Below are positions 23,046 to 36,214 of a stretch of 64,000 nt of DNA, in pieces. The position numbers were made by a program, and so were the translations under genes. Origin of the DNA: Echinarachnius parma (taxonomy: Eukaryota; Echinodermata; Echinoidea; Clypeasteroida; Echinarachniidae). The notes below the pieces were generated by a model, which did no database searches, was not told where the DNA came from, and saw nothing but the letters and a program-made list of their open reading frames with translations. The stretch lies in assembly GCA_037951105.1 (NCBI GenBank), contig JBAMJV010009762.1:1-64000 (forward strand). The letters are read 5' to 3'. Within the stretch, counting starts at the first letter, position 1, and each line of letters begins with the position of its first letter.

Positions 23046-23979
23046 TCTTCATGGACGAGGATATGATCGATCAGGAAGTGAGAAAGTTTAGAAATTGCAG
23101 CTGAAGAACAGAATTTGTGGAAAGGTAAGTAAATGTCAGATTTACATAGACGTACTAGATATTAAAACATATTGTTTATGTTTTGACAAAACATATCGTA
23201 GAGATTGAGATTAATTTGTACTGAATGCTATATGATGCTTAATTGTTGACAAATTTCATCGAAAATTAATGCCGAACACAATAATCGCAGTGTATTTAAT
23301 CATATTTTATTTTTATACAGCCCGACGTATAGTGTTTCATGTAGTGCAGATGAAAATTTGTTTTTCGTTAATATGTCTAGCCTAGTCCTAGAGAAAGACT
23401 AACCTAGACTACGTCTTTACTCTTTACTTTAGGCTAGACCAGTGCTAGAAAAGTAGATCTAGGCCTTTTTTTGTTTTGTCCTGTTGACATAACTATAATG
23501 TCGAATGGAATGGAAGGTCTTGAGGCTGGAAGTATGACAGAAAAAAACACATTATTCATCTGAATTTCTCAAAAATCTGGTCCACTTTGATTTTGAAAAA
23601 GGACTTAGTCTAGACTTAGGCTAGATAGAACAAAGTGAGTAAAAGTTCTAAGACTAAACATTCTTAGTCTAACTTCGTAGCTTTGGCCTCATCTTTAAAT
23701 CAATAAACTCAATATTATTATAATGCATAGGTCACTACCGGTAGATCTAGAATATAGTCTGATAATCTAGATATTTTAAGAATCTACAACTACGACTACG
23801 TCCATGACTCAATACAATTTTCATGTTTTCATTCCAGGTCTGGCCCTGAGCCTTTGTACATGCATGTTTAGTAAACCTGACGGTGTCGGCTCATCAATGT
23901 TACGACTAAGAGGGAATCTATCATACTACAGGACAAATCTGTGACACGGGTAAGATTAGACTATTTCCTCAGCTTTCTC
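23046..23979. other. AT-rich DNA with CTAG-rich patches
   Basis: Several CTAGAC/GTCTAG words lie between 23370 and 23760. No coding sequence is recognised. Confidence 0.4.
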
Positions 23980-24356
23980 TAAGGCCAAATAAAAAAAAAA
24001 AACATGTTTAGCGTCCTGCTCTTTTGAAAAAAGGAAGGAGGAGGCCCTTTTTTTTTTTTTTTTTTTTTTTCAAAATGGCCGACTTTTTTCAAAATGGCCG
24101 ACTTTTTTCAAAATGGCCGACTGACCCATTTATCCAAAATAACGAATGAGTCTATATTAAAAGTACGATCTTTTTCAAAATCATTTTTTCCCCCCAAAAA
24201 AAATCACGAAATTTACATTTTTTTTTTATTTATTTTTTTTATTTATTTTTTAAAAACATTTTTCACAACAAAAAAAAGAAAAAAGAAAAAGCAGGCGGCC
24301 TCCAAAAAGGAAGCGGGCGGGGACGCTAAACATGTTTGTTTTTTATTTGGCCTAAA
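23980..24356. mobile_element. MITE with AGGCCAAATAAAAAA ends
   Basis: AGGCCAAATAAAAAA with CATGTTTAGCGTCC at the left is mirrored by GGACGCTAAACATGTTTG and TTATTTGGCCT at the right. The interior has three direct CAAAATGGCCGACTTTTTT units and poly-T/poly-A tracts, which give a misleading short reading frame. Confidence 0.75.
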
Positions 24357-26169
24357 GTAAACTTATTTTAAATTGAAGAGAGGATAAAAAAGTTATAAAA
24401 TAATAATGAATTCATCTAATTGTCATAATGTTATCATAGTTATTAAGGAAATGTTGTTTCACTGGTTTGATTAATATCAATGCCTACAATTCTTTATAAA
24501 GATAATGAATATTTGTTTCAATGTATTGTGCCGGTATCTCAAATTACTCTTTCTTTTTAAATCCCAAATTATTTTATTTTCGGACTATAGACCCTACGAG
24601 TAAAATAAATGTCTAGGTTTGGATCTTAGTAACGATTTAGCTTTTAATTAGGTCACATGGGTCTAAAACACTGTATTTAATACAAAGTAACATTAATATT
24701 GTATATCGAATCTAAGTATGATTTCTTTGCTGATTCCCATGTACAGGCAAATCAGATTAAGCAGTGACAGTGACTGACTGGTGAGCACTTCAATGAACAG
24801 ACTGAGGGTTTCTGGGACTAACTTTGCTTCTTACAAGTAGGTGCAAGACATATCAGAGGAACAACTAGTGGACATACGTTGTTCTGTTTTACTTTTGGAA
24901 ATCAGAACAAAAAACTATTTATAAAGAGTTTAGGACAAATTGTTGTCTTGTAAGAAATAGACTTAATTTTTCTTTTTTTGTATGAATATGTACATTGCTT
25001 CTGCCTCAAAAAGAGCATGAATTAGTGAAGAATTTATATTGTATTGAGGGTTTTGATAATTAGTTCTGAAGGACGTTAGTACCAAATAGTTTTGATATCA
25101 CTACAAGTATTACATTTAATTTTTTTTTTTGTGCAAACAAATCTGGATTGAGGAGAGAGAATGGCGCAAATAAGGTAGACATATTTAAAATTAAAACCTT
25201 TTAGACATGTTCACGTTCATGTGAGTTTTTAATTTTCCTGTATTTATTTACATTTTGCATGAAGGTGCAGCCAAGGTGCCATCCATGGTCAAGTGAAGGT
25301 GCGTTGACAGGAGTGCTGAATGTCTCTTGGTTTACCTTGGAGTTACTTAAAGATCTACCCATATTATACTTTATTTAAGTCAACTTTGGTATTTTTATTT
25401 TTGTTTTTCATTTGAGTATAATAAGAATTTTGTTTTGGTTATTTGTTTATGTCAAACAGAGAAAGACTGTCCATGATATACATGAAATACATTCATTTGG
25501 GTTTCCCCAAATACTAAAGTAAAACATTTTAATAATTAAATATGATACATTACGTTTAATCATCTAATGCAAACTTTTGTTATATTCTTTTGATTTTGTT
25601 GACATCAGTATTCCAAATAAAATTACTGAGTTACTAGGTTAGGGGTTCCGAAGTACTTGTATTAATGTCTTAATAGGTTCTACCATCTTTATGATTACAG
25701 TGAGATAAGTCACCTTTTGCAATATACTTTAACAAACACATCAATGGCAGTAATTTTTAATCTGTATGATGTTTTGTGTGTATGGTTACTATGTATTGTA
25801 ATAACTGTTGGTTGAGATGAAATGTATATTTATGAATACAAAAATATCATTAAAAGAAGAAAAATTGATGCAGATCTGATTTATTTATCAATATTCCTAT
25901 TTGTATATCTGCATGCATTTTGTAAGGTTAGTAAAATATAATAATTCACATTATTTCAAAAACAGTAATGGCAGTGAAAATCACTTTATTTTAATTCATA
26001 GACACATGTTCTTAACATGGCTGTAAATGTGTTATTTAAATTGTTAATTTGTTTTTACTTTTATTTCAGGCTTTAAAACCAGAATATTAATACATGCACA
26101 CATATAAGTTATCTAATTGGCTAATTGTATTGATGATAGAATATAAGTTATGTACTATTTTGTTTAATT
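24357..26169. other. AT-rich DNA, nothing recognised
   Basis: About 1.8 kb with no frame longer than chance on either strand and no repeat boundaries seen. Confidence 0.5.
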
Positions 26170-26405
26170 AGTCTTTTCCTCTATTCATATTGGTACATTT
26201 CGTATTGTAGTATGTATTGATTGATTTAGAGGGTAGTCTAGTCTTCATATTAGAATAGCACTTAAATGTTAATTTAATTAATGTTATTATATAACCAAAA
26301 TTTCAAGATAACTTTCTTTAAAAAGATGATTACAATACAACATATTTTAGTAATATTACAAATAGTCTTTTCCTCTATTCATATTGGTACATTTCGTATT
26401 CTATT
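26170..26405. repeat. Direct duplication of a 38-bp block
   Basis: TAGTCTTTTCCTCTATTCAT and the bases after it occur at about 26170 and again at about 26366, with near-identical sequence over 38 bp. Confidence 0.7.
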
Positions 26406-26640
26406 GAATAATTAAACAATAATATAATCTTTAATTTGTTGTTTATTTCTTAATAATACAGTACTGTATTACATTGTTTTAAAACAAGGTAATGTGTATC
26501 AAATTGTGACTTACTTTTAAGTCATCTGATAATGCTTTATTCTTTTCAGTTTATTTCATCCACATTATATTAAAATAAAAGTAATCTATATGACAACATA
26601 AGTAAGATTTAGAAAAAGGCCTATGGCCGAAATATCATTA

Positions 26641-27300
26641 AAAGTTATCATGGAGTATTTAATTAACAGTTGATGTTTCAGTAAATTATAATGTGTTTTC
26701 ATTTATTTATATTTGTAAATGCTTTCTTGATTCATCTTTCGGTTCAACATTCCATCGATTCCTTACTCCCATAATCGATCAAATGAAAAATATACATCTT
26801 ATATGGCATTTGAAATAACTCCATCCCGTTACATTTTGTAAATTGTCATGGAGCATTTAATTAACAGTAGATGTTATATAAAATAATGTTGTGTTTGCAT
26901 GTATTTATATTTGTGAATGTTTTCTTGATTCATCTTTCGGTTCAGCATTCGATCGATTCCTTACTCCCATAATCGATCACTAATATATAATCCAATTATT
27001 ACTATTAATGATCAAATACAAAATATACATCTTATATGGCATTTGAAATCCACCTCTTTAAATTTTGTAAATTGTCATGGAGCATTTATTTAACAATTGA
27101 TGTTATATAAAATAATGTTGGTTTTTCACTTATTTATATTTGTGAATGTTTTCTTAATTCATTTCTCAGTTCAACATTTGATCGATCCCTTACTCTCATA
27201 ATCGATCACTAATATATTATTCAAATTATTACTACAACTTATCAAATAATCTATATATATACATCTTATATGGCATTTTAAATGATTCCATCCCATTCAA
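26641..27300. repeat. Three tandem 200-230 bp repeats
   Basis: Anchors such as CTTACTCCCATAATCGATC (near 26761, 26959 and 27190), TTGTCATGGAGCATTTA (26850, 27074) and ATACATCTTATATGGCATTT recur in the same order, giving periods of about 198 and 230 bp. It is AT-rich and non-coding. Confidence 0.75.
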
Positions 27301-27594
27301 ATTCTTGAATATTATGATTTTACAACCAAACACTACACTACTTTGTGATATTTAATCTTGTAATTCAAACTACAACAACTATCTCATGAAACTAACCATC
27401 TTATTACATTTTGGGGGGATTCAAACATTGGAATGTGTGTACTTTTATATGTAATAATGTTTTCTATACGGCAGCTGATGGGTGTATTGATTTTAGAGCA
27501 TAAAACATTGTGTTTGAGCATGTGCGTGCGTAGCTTGTAGTTATAAGTGTAGTATTATGTGTGCATATTTGTTGTGAGTATGTGGGTACATATA

Positions 27595-27660
27595 TGTGTG
27601 CGCGCGTGTGTGTGTGTTTGTGTGTGTGTGCGCGCGTGTATATATATATATACAGTATGT
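27595..27660. repeat. TG/CG/TA microsatellite
   Basis: Alternating purine-pyrimidine run: GTGTGCGCGCGTGTGTGTG, then TGTGCGCGCG and TATATATATA. Confidence 0.85.
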
Positions 27661-27824
27661 GTGTTAATCTACTTTCATAATAGTTGGTGAATCGTTGTTT
27701 GTCGGTGAGTTGTGTTGAAATTCCATTTTAAGTGAATAATTTGTCTGAGTACGGTAATGAGCAAAAACATGATATTATTTGCTAGCTATAAGGTCATTAA
27801 TATAAGGTATTAATATAGAAGGTC

Positions 27825-28118
27825 ATGAGTGACATCCTGCGATCCAAGTTCATGATGAACGTCAATGTAGAGCGTGCTCATCGGGACGGGAGGAGTGGCG
27901 TTCGTCCACGCCACATCCTGGTGAAGACCTTGTCCTACCAGGAAAAGGTGGCCATCATGAAGGAGGCTAGGGAAGCTCTGCGTGATCAGAGATATTATAT
28001 CGTTGATGACATTACGAGGAAATATTTGGAGACCAATAAGAAACATGCCAAGGAAGTGCAGGATTTATATCAGAAAGGCACCAAGCTTCTTTTTTTTGCT
28101 GGGCCAATGGAGAGGTGA
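27825..28118 (+). pseudogene. LINE ORF1-like fragment (L1 ORF1p / Transposase_22 type)
   Basis: An open frame of 97 codons with VNVERAHRDGRSGVRPRHI, then LVKTLSYQEKVAIMKEARE, ending GTKLLFFAG. This has the pattern of the RRM/C-terminal part of L1-type ORF1 RNA-binding proteins (ERAHR, RPR-I-VK, I-Y-DI). The N-terminal coiled coil is missing and the upstream DNA is non-coding, so it is a 5'-truncated piece. A LINE ORF2 start lies 0.67 kb downstream on the same strand and may belong to the same element. Confidence 0.65.
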
Positions 28119-28780
28119 TGGAGGAGCACCCTACTTTACTGCGTAATATAGCTTTAACTTGCAAACACACCCATAAACCTAAATGTATTGCTGCCTTGTG
28201 CAGGCCTCCAGTTGACGTTCGGACAATGTGTGCATGTGTGGTATGTCTTTCTCTTTAGATGGAAATTACTACCACATGTTTTGTGCCACACTAGAATATA
28301 TGTATTTCTCCGTGATTTCTCATATATGATTATGTGTCTCTTTTACAAGTAGTAGCTGTACTGTTTCTTCTTCTTCTTCTTTCCTCTTTACTTGTGTCTT
28401 GCTATATTATTGCTTACACTTGTACTATAACCATACGTTTACTTAGTAGTTACAGGTAGTTCGGAACATCCCTTTTTGTTCAAATAGTTTAAGTGGAGTG
28501 CTTTGTTAACAACACCCCTTTGTCCCATATTGTTTATTTGTATTTCGTATATTATCGTACACTCTATATATTATATGCTTTCTTATCCTTCTATCACGCC
28601 CCCCCCCCCCTTCTCTCTCCCCTCTCGCTCTCTCTCTCTCTCTCTCTCTCACTCTCTCTCTCTCTCTCTCTCTCACTCTCTCACTCTCTCCTTCCTGTTC
28701 TTCATTTCCCTATTTCGCATTCCAAATTGTGCATCGGTCTGGTTGGTACGTGCATGTCTTTGTTTTATTTATTTAACCTT
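28119..28780. other. Inter-ORF region with (CT)n microsatellite
   Basis: Non-coding spacer between the two LINE pieces. A C tract (28601-28610) and (CT)n from about 28612 to 28690 generate serine/leucine-rich shadow frames only. Confidence 0.6.
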
Positions 28781-28783
28781 AAA

Positions 28784-30690
28784 TGAATATAGAAGATCAT
28801 GAATTACAACAAAACAATGATTGTCAGTATTATATGCCAAATGAGTTTCGTGCTGACATGTCTCCATATTCTCATGAAACGCAATTGTTGATTTTTTACA
28901 ATATAATGCAAGAAGTCTCCCTACGAATTGTAATAGTTTAAATAAGTATGTTGTTATCCTCGTTGAAATTTGGATTTTCAATAATTGGTATTACTGAAAC
29001 ATAGCTGACTGCTTACTCCCCTCCCCTTTTTATGTTAGAGGGTTATAAGCAGGTACCCAGCTAGCCACCTGACGTCGGGCCGATGTCAAAAGTTGTTGGC
29101 CGGATGTCGGCATATCACGGTTGGCTCGAAGTTAAAATGTCCGCCAGCCCAACATCGTAACCACGCCATTTTGTGATACGTCAATTTCTGACAATGGCCC
29201 AACATCAACTCATGACATTGGACCAACATAACATTATGATGTGGGCGCGAGGTTAAAATGTCCGCTAGCCTAACATTGTCCCAACATCATTTTGTGATGT
29301 CGGGTCAATTTCCGACAATGGCCCAAAACCAAATCCTGACATAGGACAGATATCAAATTATGATGTTGCCTCGACGTTAAAATGTCCGCCAGCCCAACAT
29401 CGTCACCACGTCATTTTGTGATACGTCAATTTCTGACAATGGCCCAACATCAACTCATGACATTGGACCAACATAACATTATGATGTGGGCGCGAGGTTA
29501 AAATGTCCGCTAGCCCAAATTGATTTGAAGGTGGATTATTTCAGATTCAACGCTCTGCAAATACTAACCATTACAAAACATACATGCTAAGAAGAGGTGT
29601 ATATATATTATACCGATTGCGACCTATGTTTTTAGGACGATAGGGTGATAGGTTTAGGAGTAGGCAATAGGTGTAGGAATAGGATATTTATAGAATTATG
29701 ATTTATGAATGAATGTGTGTAAAGGTTAAACAAAAAGCATGGATCGGATGTGGAATTTACGAATGTTTTCCAATTTCTTTTTACGTTTTTGATGTTGGAC
29801 CTACGTTGGCCATTTGACATTGGGCCATTGTCTAATTTTGATGTTGGTCCAGCATCAGAAAATGACGTTGGGCCAATGTTGGGTTAGCGGACATTCAAAC
29901 GTCGGGCGAACGTCAAGATTTGATGTTGGGCCAACGTCAAGATTTGATGTTTGGCCAACAATAAAAAATAACGTTGGACTAATGTCAGGCTGGCGGACAT
30001 TTTAATGTCGGGCCAAAGTCAGAATTTGATGTTGGCCCAACGTCAGGATTTGATATTGGGCCATTGGCGGAAATTGACATTAGGCCAACATCACATAATG
30101 ATGTCGTGACAACGTTGGGCTAGCGGACATTTTAACCTCGAGCCGACATCATAATGTTATGTTGGTCCAATGTCATGAGTTGATGTTGGGCCATTGTCGG
30201 AAATTGACGTTATGCCAATATCACAAAATGACGTAGTGACGATGTTGGGCTGGCGGACATTTTAACGTCGAGCCCACATCAAAATTTGATATCTGTCCTA
30301 TGTCAGGATTCGGTGTTGGGCCATTGTCGGAAATTGACATTTGCCCGACATCACAAAATGATGTTGGAACAATGTTGGGCTGGCGGACATTTTAACGTCG
30401 GGCCAACGTCAGAATTTGATGTTCTCTCAACGTCAGGAATCGATGTTGTGCCTACGTTAGAACTGACATTGGGCCATTGTCAATAATTGATGTAGGGCCG
30501 AAATCGCAAAATTACGTTGGGCCAGCATTAAAAAAAGACGCCGAGCTGATGTTGATGAATTTTACATCGGCCCAACGTTGGTACGACGTCAGGTGGCTAG
30601 CTGGGTACGTCATTACATAGCAAATGAACGTGGTGGTGGTGTTCTCCTGTATATTTCAAACTTGTTGACATTTAAGGTGAGGCATTACTC
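28784..30690 (+). pseudogene. LINE ORF2 endonuclease start, split by a TIR element
   Basis: The left part (28784-29055) gives, across frames, NARSLRNN, FSIIGITET and SPPFYV with GYKQV, the start of an APE-type LINE endonuclease. The right part (30606-30690) continues RHYIANERGGGVLLYISN, the next conserved GGGVLLY block. Removing the inserted element and one TA joins GYKQ-V-RHYIANE in frame. The frame then runs into (CTA)n, so the rest of ORF2 is absent. CR1/L2-like by motif; clade not settled. Confidence 0.7.
29056..30605. mobile_element. TIR element filled with inverted GTTGGGCC minisatellite
   Basis: Ends CCCAGCTAGCCACCTGACGTC (left) and its reverse complement (right) form 21-bp inverted repeats, flanked by TA at 29054-29055 and 30606-30607. 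The interior consists of about 35-40 bp units with TTTGATGTTGGGCCAACGTC and CTGGCGGACATTTTAACGTC in opposite orientations in the two halves, with a unique centre at 29530-29800. It is non-coding and inserted inside the LINE frame. Confidence 0.8.
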
Positions 30691-30719
30691 CTACTATTAC
30701 TACTATTACAACTATTACA

Positions 30720-30775
<56 letters not shown>

Positions 30776-31186
30776 AACAACTACTACTACTACTACTACT
30801 TCTACTACTACTACTACTACTCTTTGGCAGAGTTATAATCATTTTTATATAATAATGTGGAAGGTTGAAACTGAAATATCGACTTTTCAAATCAGACAAA
30901 CACTATTAAAACCATGCAGAATTGTTTTCACAAAATCACAACTAACTTCGCACTCAATTCGTATTTCAGCATTATAAAGAACAATAGTTTATCTTGCTAG
31001 TTATGTACACGTCCTCTTAAAACGAATTTTACATCGGCCCAACGTTGGTACGACGTCAGGTGGCTAGCTGGGTACGTCATTACATAGCAAATGAACATGG
31101 TGGTGGTGTTCTCCTGTATATTTCAAACTTGTTGACATTTAAGGTGAGGCATTACTCCTACTATTACTACTATTACAACTATTACA

Positions 31187-31239
<53 letters not shown>

Positions 31240-31252
31240 AACTAGTACTACT

Positions 31253-31320
<68 letters not shown>

Positions 31321-31466
31321 CTACTACTACTACTAATAGTAATACTAATACTAGCACTAATACTGCTACTACATTACTACTACTACTACTACTAATACTA
31401 CTGCTACTACTTATTTTATTACTACTACTACTTCTACTTCTACTACTACTACTAATACTAATACTT

Positions 31467-31527
<61 letters not shown>

Positions 31528-31539
31528 ATGTACTTCTAT

Positions 31540-31577
<38 letters not shown>

Positions 31578-31955
31578 GTACTTCTACTACTACTACTACT
31601 ACTACTGCTACTACTACTACTACTACAACTACTAGTACTACTGCTACTACTACTATTGTTACTACTATAAGACAAACACTATTAAAACCATGCAGAATTG
31701 TTTTCACAAAATCACAACTAACTTTGCACTCAATTCGTATTTCAGCATTATAAAGAACAATAGTTTATCTTGCTAGTTATGTACACGTCCTCTTAAAACG
31801 AATTTTACATCGGCCCAACGTTGGTACGACGTCAGGTGGCTAGCTGGGTACGTCATTACATAGCAAATGGACGTGGTGGTGGTGTTCTCCTGTATATTTC
31901 AAACTTGTTGACATTTAAGGTGAGCCATTACTACTACTATTACTACTATTACAAG

Positions 31956-32030
<75 letters not shown>

Positions 32031-32054
32031 AACTAGTACTACTTACTACAACTA

Positions 32055-32125
<71 letters not shown>

Positions 32126-32164
32126 ATAGTAATACTAATACTAGCACTAATACTGCTACTACAT

Positions 32165-32254
<90 letters not shown>

Positions 32255-32287
32255 AACTAGTACTACTTACTACTACTACTACTACTA
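30557..32287. repeat. Three tandem copies with (CTA)n microsatellite
   Basis: GAATTTTACATCGGCCC starts units at 30557, 31024 and 31800 (467, 776 and about 490 bp). Each unit begins with the last 50 bp of the minisatellite TIR element, then the LINE fragment, then (CTA)n; the first two end with AGACAAACACTATTAAAACC and the same 110-bp tail. The tandem growth therefore happened after the TIR element entered the LINE. Expansion of CTA explains the poly-Tyr, poly-Ser and poly-Val shadow frames. Confidence 0.85.
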
Positions 32288-33120
32288 GGGGCTTGGTATA
32301 TAGTCCATGAGCCGAGGCCAGAAAAAATGAAATCCGTAGCACCCCCCGACGGGCACGGAAATGTTGGTATCAGAGGATAGGTTATGAACCCAGCTACCAA
32401 GAAATGCTGACCCCCCAAACAAATATTTGCTCGTAACCATGGCAACGCCAATCACGTGATACATGTTTAAACTGACTCATTAGCGAGCTTTTTAGTGCTA
32501 TTTCTGCTACTCCATACTCCTAAATCACATTTCTCGGAACTTACATGAGCAATACTCCTGATTTTTCATATACTCAGACAGTAAGGGACTGGATTTCTGT
32601 TAGAATATGTTTTAAGGTGAGGGTACCGTTTTAAGGTCCCAAGGGTCACCGCTAATTAACCCCTAATCGTACACTACAGTCACAAATTAGAACTTTATTA
32701 GATTTTTGGCTAGTTATTTCTCTGTAGTTGGTTTTCTGAGCTATACTATGACACATTATTTTGTAATGGAGTAAAGCACATGGCCTCCAGAGTTCGAATC
32801 CACCATGTGACATCGGACAGTATATCCGTTGCCATGGAAACGCGGATATATGATAACGATGTCTATGTACAGAAAACTGTATTTTTAATGAAAATCGCCT
32901 ACAATTTGTAAAAATGAAACCGGACTATATTCTCGTCATCCAGTCGTGAAAGGCTTTTATTTGTTAGGGAATAGAAAGTATGATATCAGTTTTAAACTCC
33001 TTTAAAGATCATGAGTGACCTATACATATTAAGATCACTTAAGGTTCACCTCAAGGTCAATGACAAAATGGACTGTCCTGACTATGTATTTTGTGCCTAT
33101 ATTTGGTACGTGCATGTTAA

Positions 33121-33656
33121 AGGGGTAGTTTAGTTTTGGTAGAGAGGGCGCTGCACATCACAATTTTGTTGTGAGGTAATGAAAAACTGAGTGTCCAATT
33201 TGAGAGAACATGCAATTTTAATGGCAGAATAAACTTTATTTGGTCAAAATCGACCCAGAAACGGCTGAAATATCAATAAATATATCTGATCTTATAATTA
33301 TTTGGGGCCCAAATAATTAGATGATTTTTTGAAAAAATTTAAAAAATGCTTTCACTTTTTCAAAAATTTTCAAAAGCGTTTTTTAAATAGTTGTTGATGA
33401 TCTTGCTATTTAATCATTATATTAATAAAACATAGCATGCATAATTTTGTATGAAAAATGGTTGAAACAAATGCCTTATAAAAAAGCGCCCTCTTGTGTT
33501 TTAATGGCTCTTTTTGAATGATAACAGGCTTTTTACTTATTCGTTTGTAATTTTGTATACCTTTCGAGCATGGTGGAGTTATAACTATAAGTTTATAATG
33601 TTACTGTGCAGGTTTTGGCTACTAAAGTTCAGCCTTACCAAAACTAAACTACCCCT
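33121..33656. mobile_element. TTAA MITE family A
   Basis: AGGGGTAGTTTAGTTTTGGTA at the left and its reverse complement at the right, bracketed by TTAA (33117-33120 and 33657-33660). AGAGGGCGC follows the left end. It is non-coding, with an internal deletion relative to 20233-21146. Confidence 0.85.
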
Positions 33657-34529
33657 TTAAAGGATGGTGAATAGAGATGGTGGACATCAGCGGAGTGTGT
33701 ACACCATACTAAATATGTAATGTCAAAAGTTTGCGTATAAAACATTTTAGGCGACAAATAACAGTAACCAAAAAGCACCATTTAAGGGATCGATCTAGAA
33801 ACATTGTCAAAATCTTCAAAACTTACTTGGAACCTAAGTGGTTCTCAAATATTTGTATATACCAATATAGTATGGAACAGCATTCGGCTGCATGACATTA
33901 ATTTACTATTGAATGTTTACACATGACTTATGAAAGGGTAGATGAAACGGTTCAGAATTGATTTGATGAGGTTTTAGCATGATTTTTTAGAAGACTCTTT
34001 TAAAGACAACGGATTATAATAATCTAAAGCATTTGTATGCATTGGTTTGGTCTAATTGGCTTGGATGATCCGAAACTAACACAGTATCCTAGCAAATGTT
34101 AGAATGAGATTAGTAGGTAAAGGTAAAAAACTATTGTCCTTAATATAGAGATGGAACAAAAGAAGACCAATTAATCATCATTTGATATCATCACACAACG
34201 ATCTGCCAATAGCTTGCCAGTCTTAGTCTACATCACTAGCCTCTCTGCTAGATTGTTCATTGATCACAAACGGCATGCACAAACACAAACACATTTCCCT
34301 TGACTTTGCTTGACTAGGCATAGGGGTGGTTATGGAAAGAGGTTCTTTACATCTTTTGCTTGTCTGATATGTTCCTTCTGGGATGTATGGTTTACTTGCA
34401 TTGGGGAATATGTAGTTATAAAGTCCGTGGTGTCATGTCATGTTCTTTTAATGATACTGTAGGTCCCGACTCCCTTGACATTGCATCCAAAGTACCCATC
34501 CCTCACCTTTGGCTCCTCGTATGTATTAA

Positions 34530-36214
34530 CATGCGAACAGCGGCCACACATTGGGCATCATTCTTGACAGGCTGGCTAAGGCTGACCCAAGGAAAGAAAA
34601 GAAAGGTAATACCTCTCACCACTGGCATATAATGTGGACAAACCTACTGCCGATAGACCCGACAAGAGAACAGCTCTTGTTGCTAAAGAGCTCGCAAGGT
34701 ATTGCAGCTCTCTCTGAAACTCGTTTGGCTGACAAGGAATACCTTACAGAACATGGGGGTGGATACACTTTCTTCTGGTGTGGCCGGGGTAGCAATCAAG
34801 AGCGACTTGAAGCTGGAGCTGACTTTGCAGTTAAGAGCTATCTCGCTAGAAAATTGATCTACTAACATGTATCGACAATTGCCTGATGACGATACAGAAT
34901 GGGAGAAAAGCCACCCTGATAAGTGCTTATGCTCCGACAATGACCAACCCTGATGATGTGAAAGACATGTCCTATGAAGAACTGGATACCTTCTTTAATT
35001 CAGTGGGCAGAAATGACAAGCAAATACTGTTCAGTGACTTTAATGTCAGAGTAAGTCATGATTCATCACTATGCCTATGGGAAGGTGTCACTGGAAGAAT
35101 GGAGTGGGCACCCGCAACAACAATTGATTACTTCTTTTGCAGACCTGCGAAACACATGCCTTAGAGATAACCAATGCCATCTTTTACCCATCACTCGCAA
35201 CAAAACAACATATGCATCCTCGCTCACCTACACATTGAAACCTCATCGAAGACGGCATTGTCTGTAAAATGAGACGTGGAGGATGTCAGAGTAACCATTT
35301 ATATGTGTGGTGCAGACTGTTGGACAGACCCCAGGCGCATCATATCTAAGATAAAGTTCCAAATTAGACCAAAGAGGCGCCCACAGGGAAAGAAGCATAA
35401 CAATGTAAACACTGAAGAACCCTGATGTGGCTGGAAAACTCATCTCAGATCTAGGCGATCAGCTGGCAGACATTTTACACGTTGTTGACAACACTGAAAC
35501 AAATTGTGAATGACTGTCCACCCGCAACGTCTACCAGCGTCTACCCGCAATATGCAATGACTGGTTAGATGGGCATGAGGAAGAAATCCAAGCCCTGTTC
35601 ACCGAAAATCATAGACGTAAACATCGTGCTCATCAAAATGATCCATCAGTAATATGCTTATAAAAAGGGGGCCTACACTAGTGTTCGTAAATACAGGCCA
35701 AACAGGACTCGTGGCTACATTCAAAGGCATATGAAATCCAGGGCTGTACTGACATAAACAACTCAAAACGGTTCTACGAGGACATCAACATGCACCCTCT
35801 ATGGACCTCATTCGTCAGAGAGGTCTCGCCTTCTAAGTTCTGATTGGTCAACTCCCATATCTGAGAAGCCGGATATACTGAAGAGATGGACTAAACACTT
35901 TGAAGCCATCCTCAATCGTCGGTCAGCAAAAAATGATGAGGCAATTGACCAGATTCCCCCGATTAAATCACACATGAATGTTTCACCCGACAATGTTGAA
36001 GTCAAGAAGGCAACTAGTTAGCTCTCAAACGACACATCTCCTTGATCAGATGCCGTTCCTGCTGACATCTACATAGATGGACGTCCTGTGCTTCTTGACA
36101 AACACACTTTGCTGCTACAATCCGCCAAGGGCTTCAATGGCTTGTTCCACAAGAACTCAGGGATGCACGTATTATACACCAGTCCTCTAAAAAAGAACAG
36201 GATATCGCCAACTA
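34530..36214 (+). pseudogene. LINE endonuclease and early reverse transcriptase (RTE/BovB-like), broken
   Basis: Plus-strand frames follow a non-LTR polyprotein in order: IAALSETRLADKEYLTEHG, YTFFWCGRG, LISAYAPTMTNPDDVKD, an altered catalytic patch ILFSDFNVRV (normally LGDFNARVG), ICGADCWTDPR, ILKRWTKHFEAILNR-like sequence, SNDTS near the SSGKAPG position, and LVPQELRDARIIH. The RT catalytic core and thumb are absent, and several frame changes are present. At about 36215 the sequence switches directly into a nuclease-like C-terminus. The second copy is at 61231-62911. Confidence 0.75.

Noticed and set aside
24094-24360. Frame starting MADFFQNGRLTHL
   Set aside because: It reads through CAAAATGGCCGAC repeats and poly-A/T inside a MITE.
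28493-28802. Leu/Ser-rich frames near 28.5 kb
   Set aside because: They arise from the (CT)n microsatellite.
30578-31707. Long poly-Tyr, poly-Ser and poly-Val reading frames on both strands
   Set aside because: They are six-frame products of (CTA)n microsatellite DNA and not proteins.
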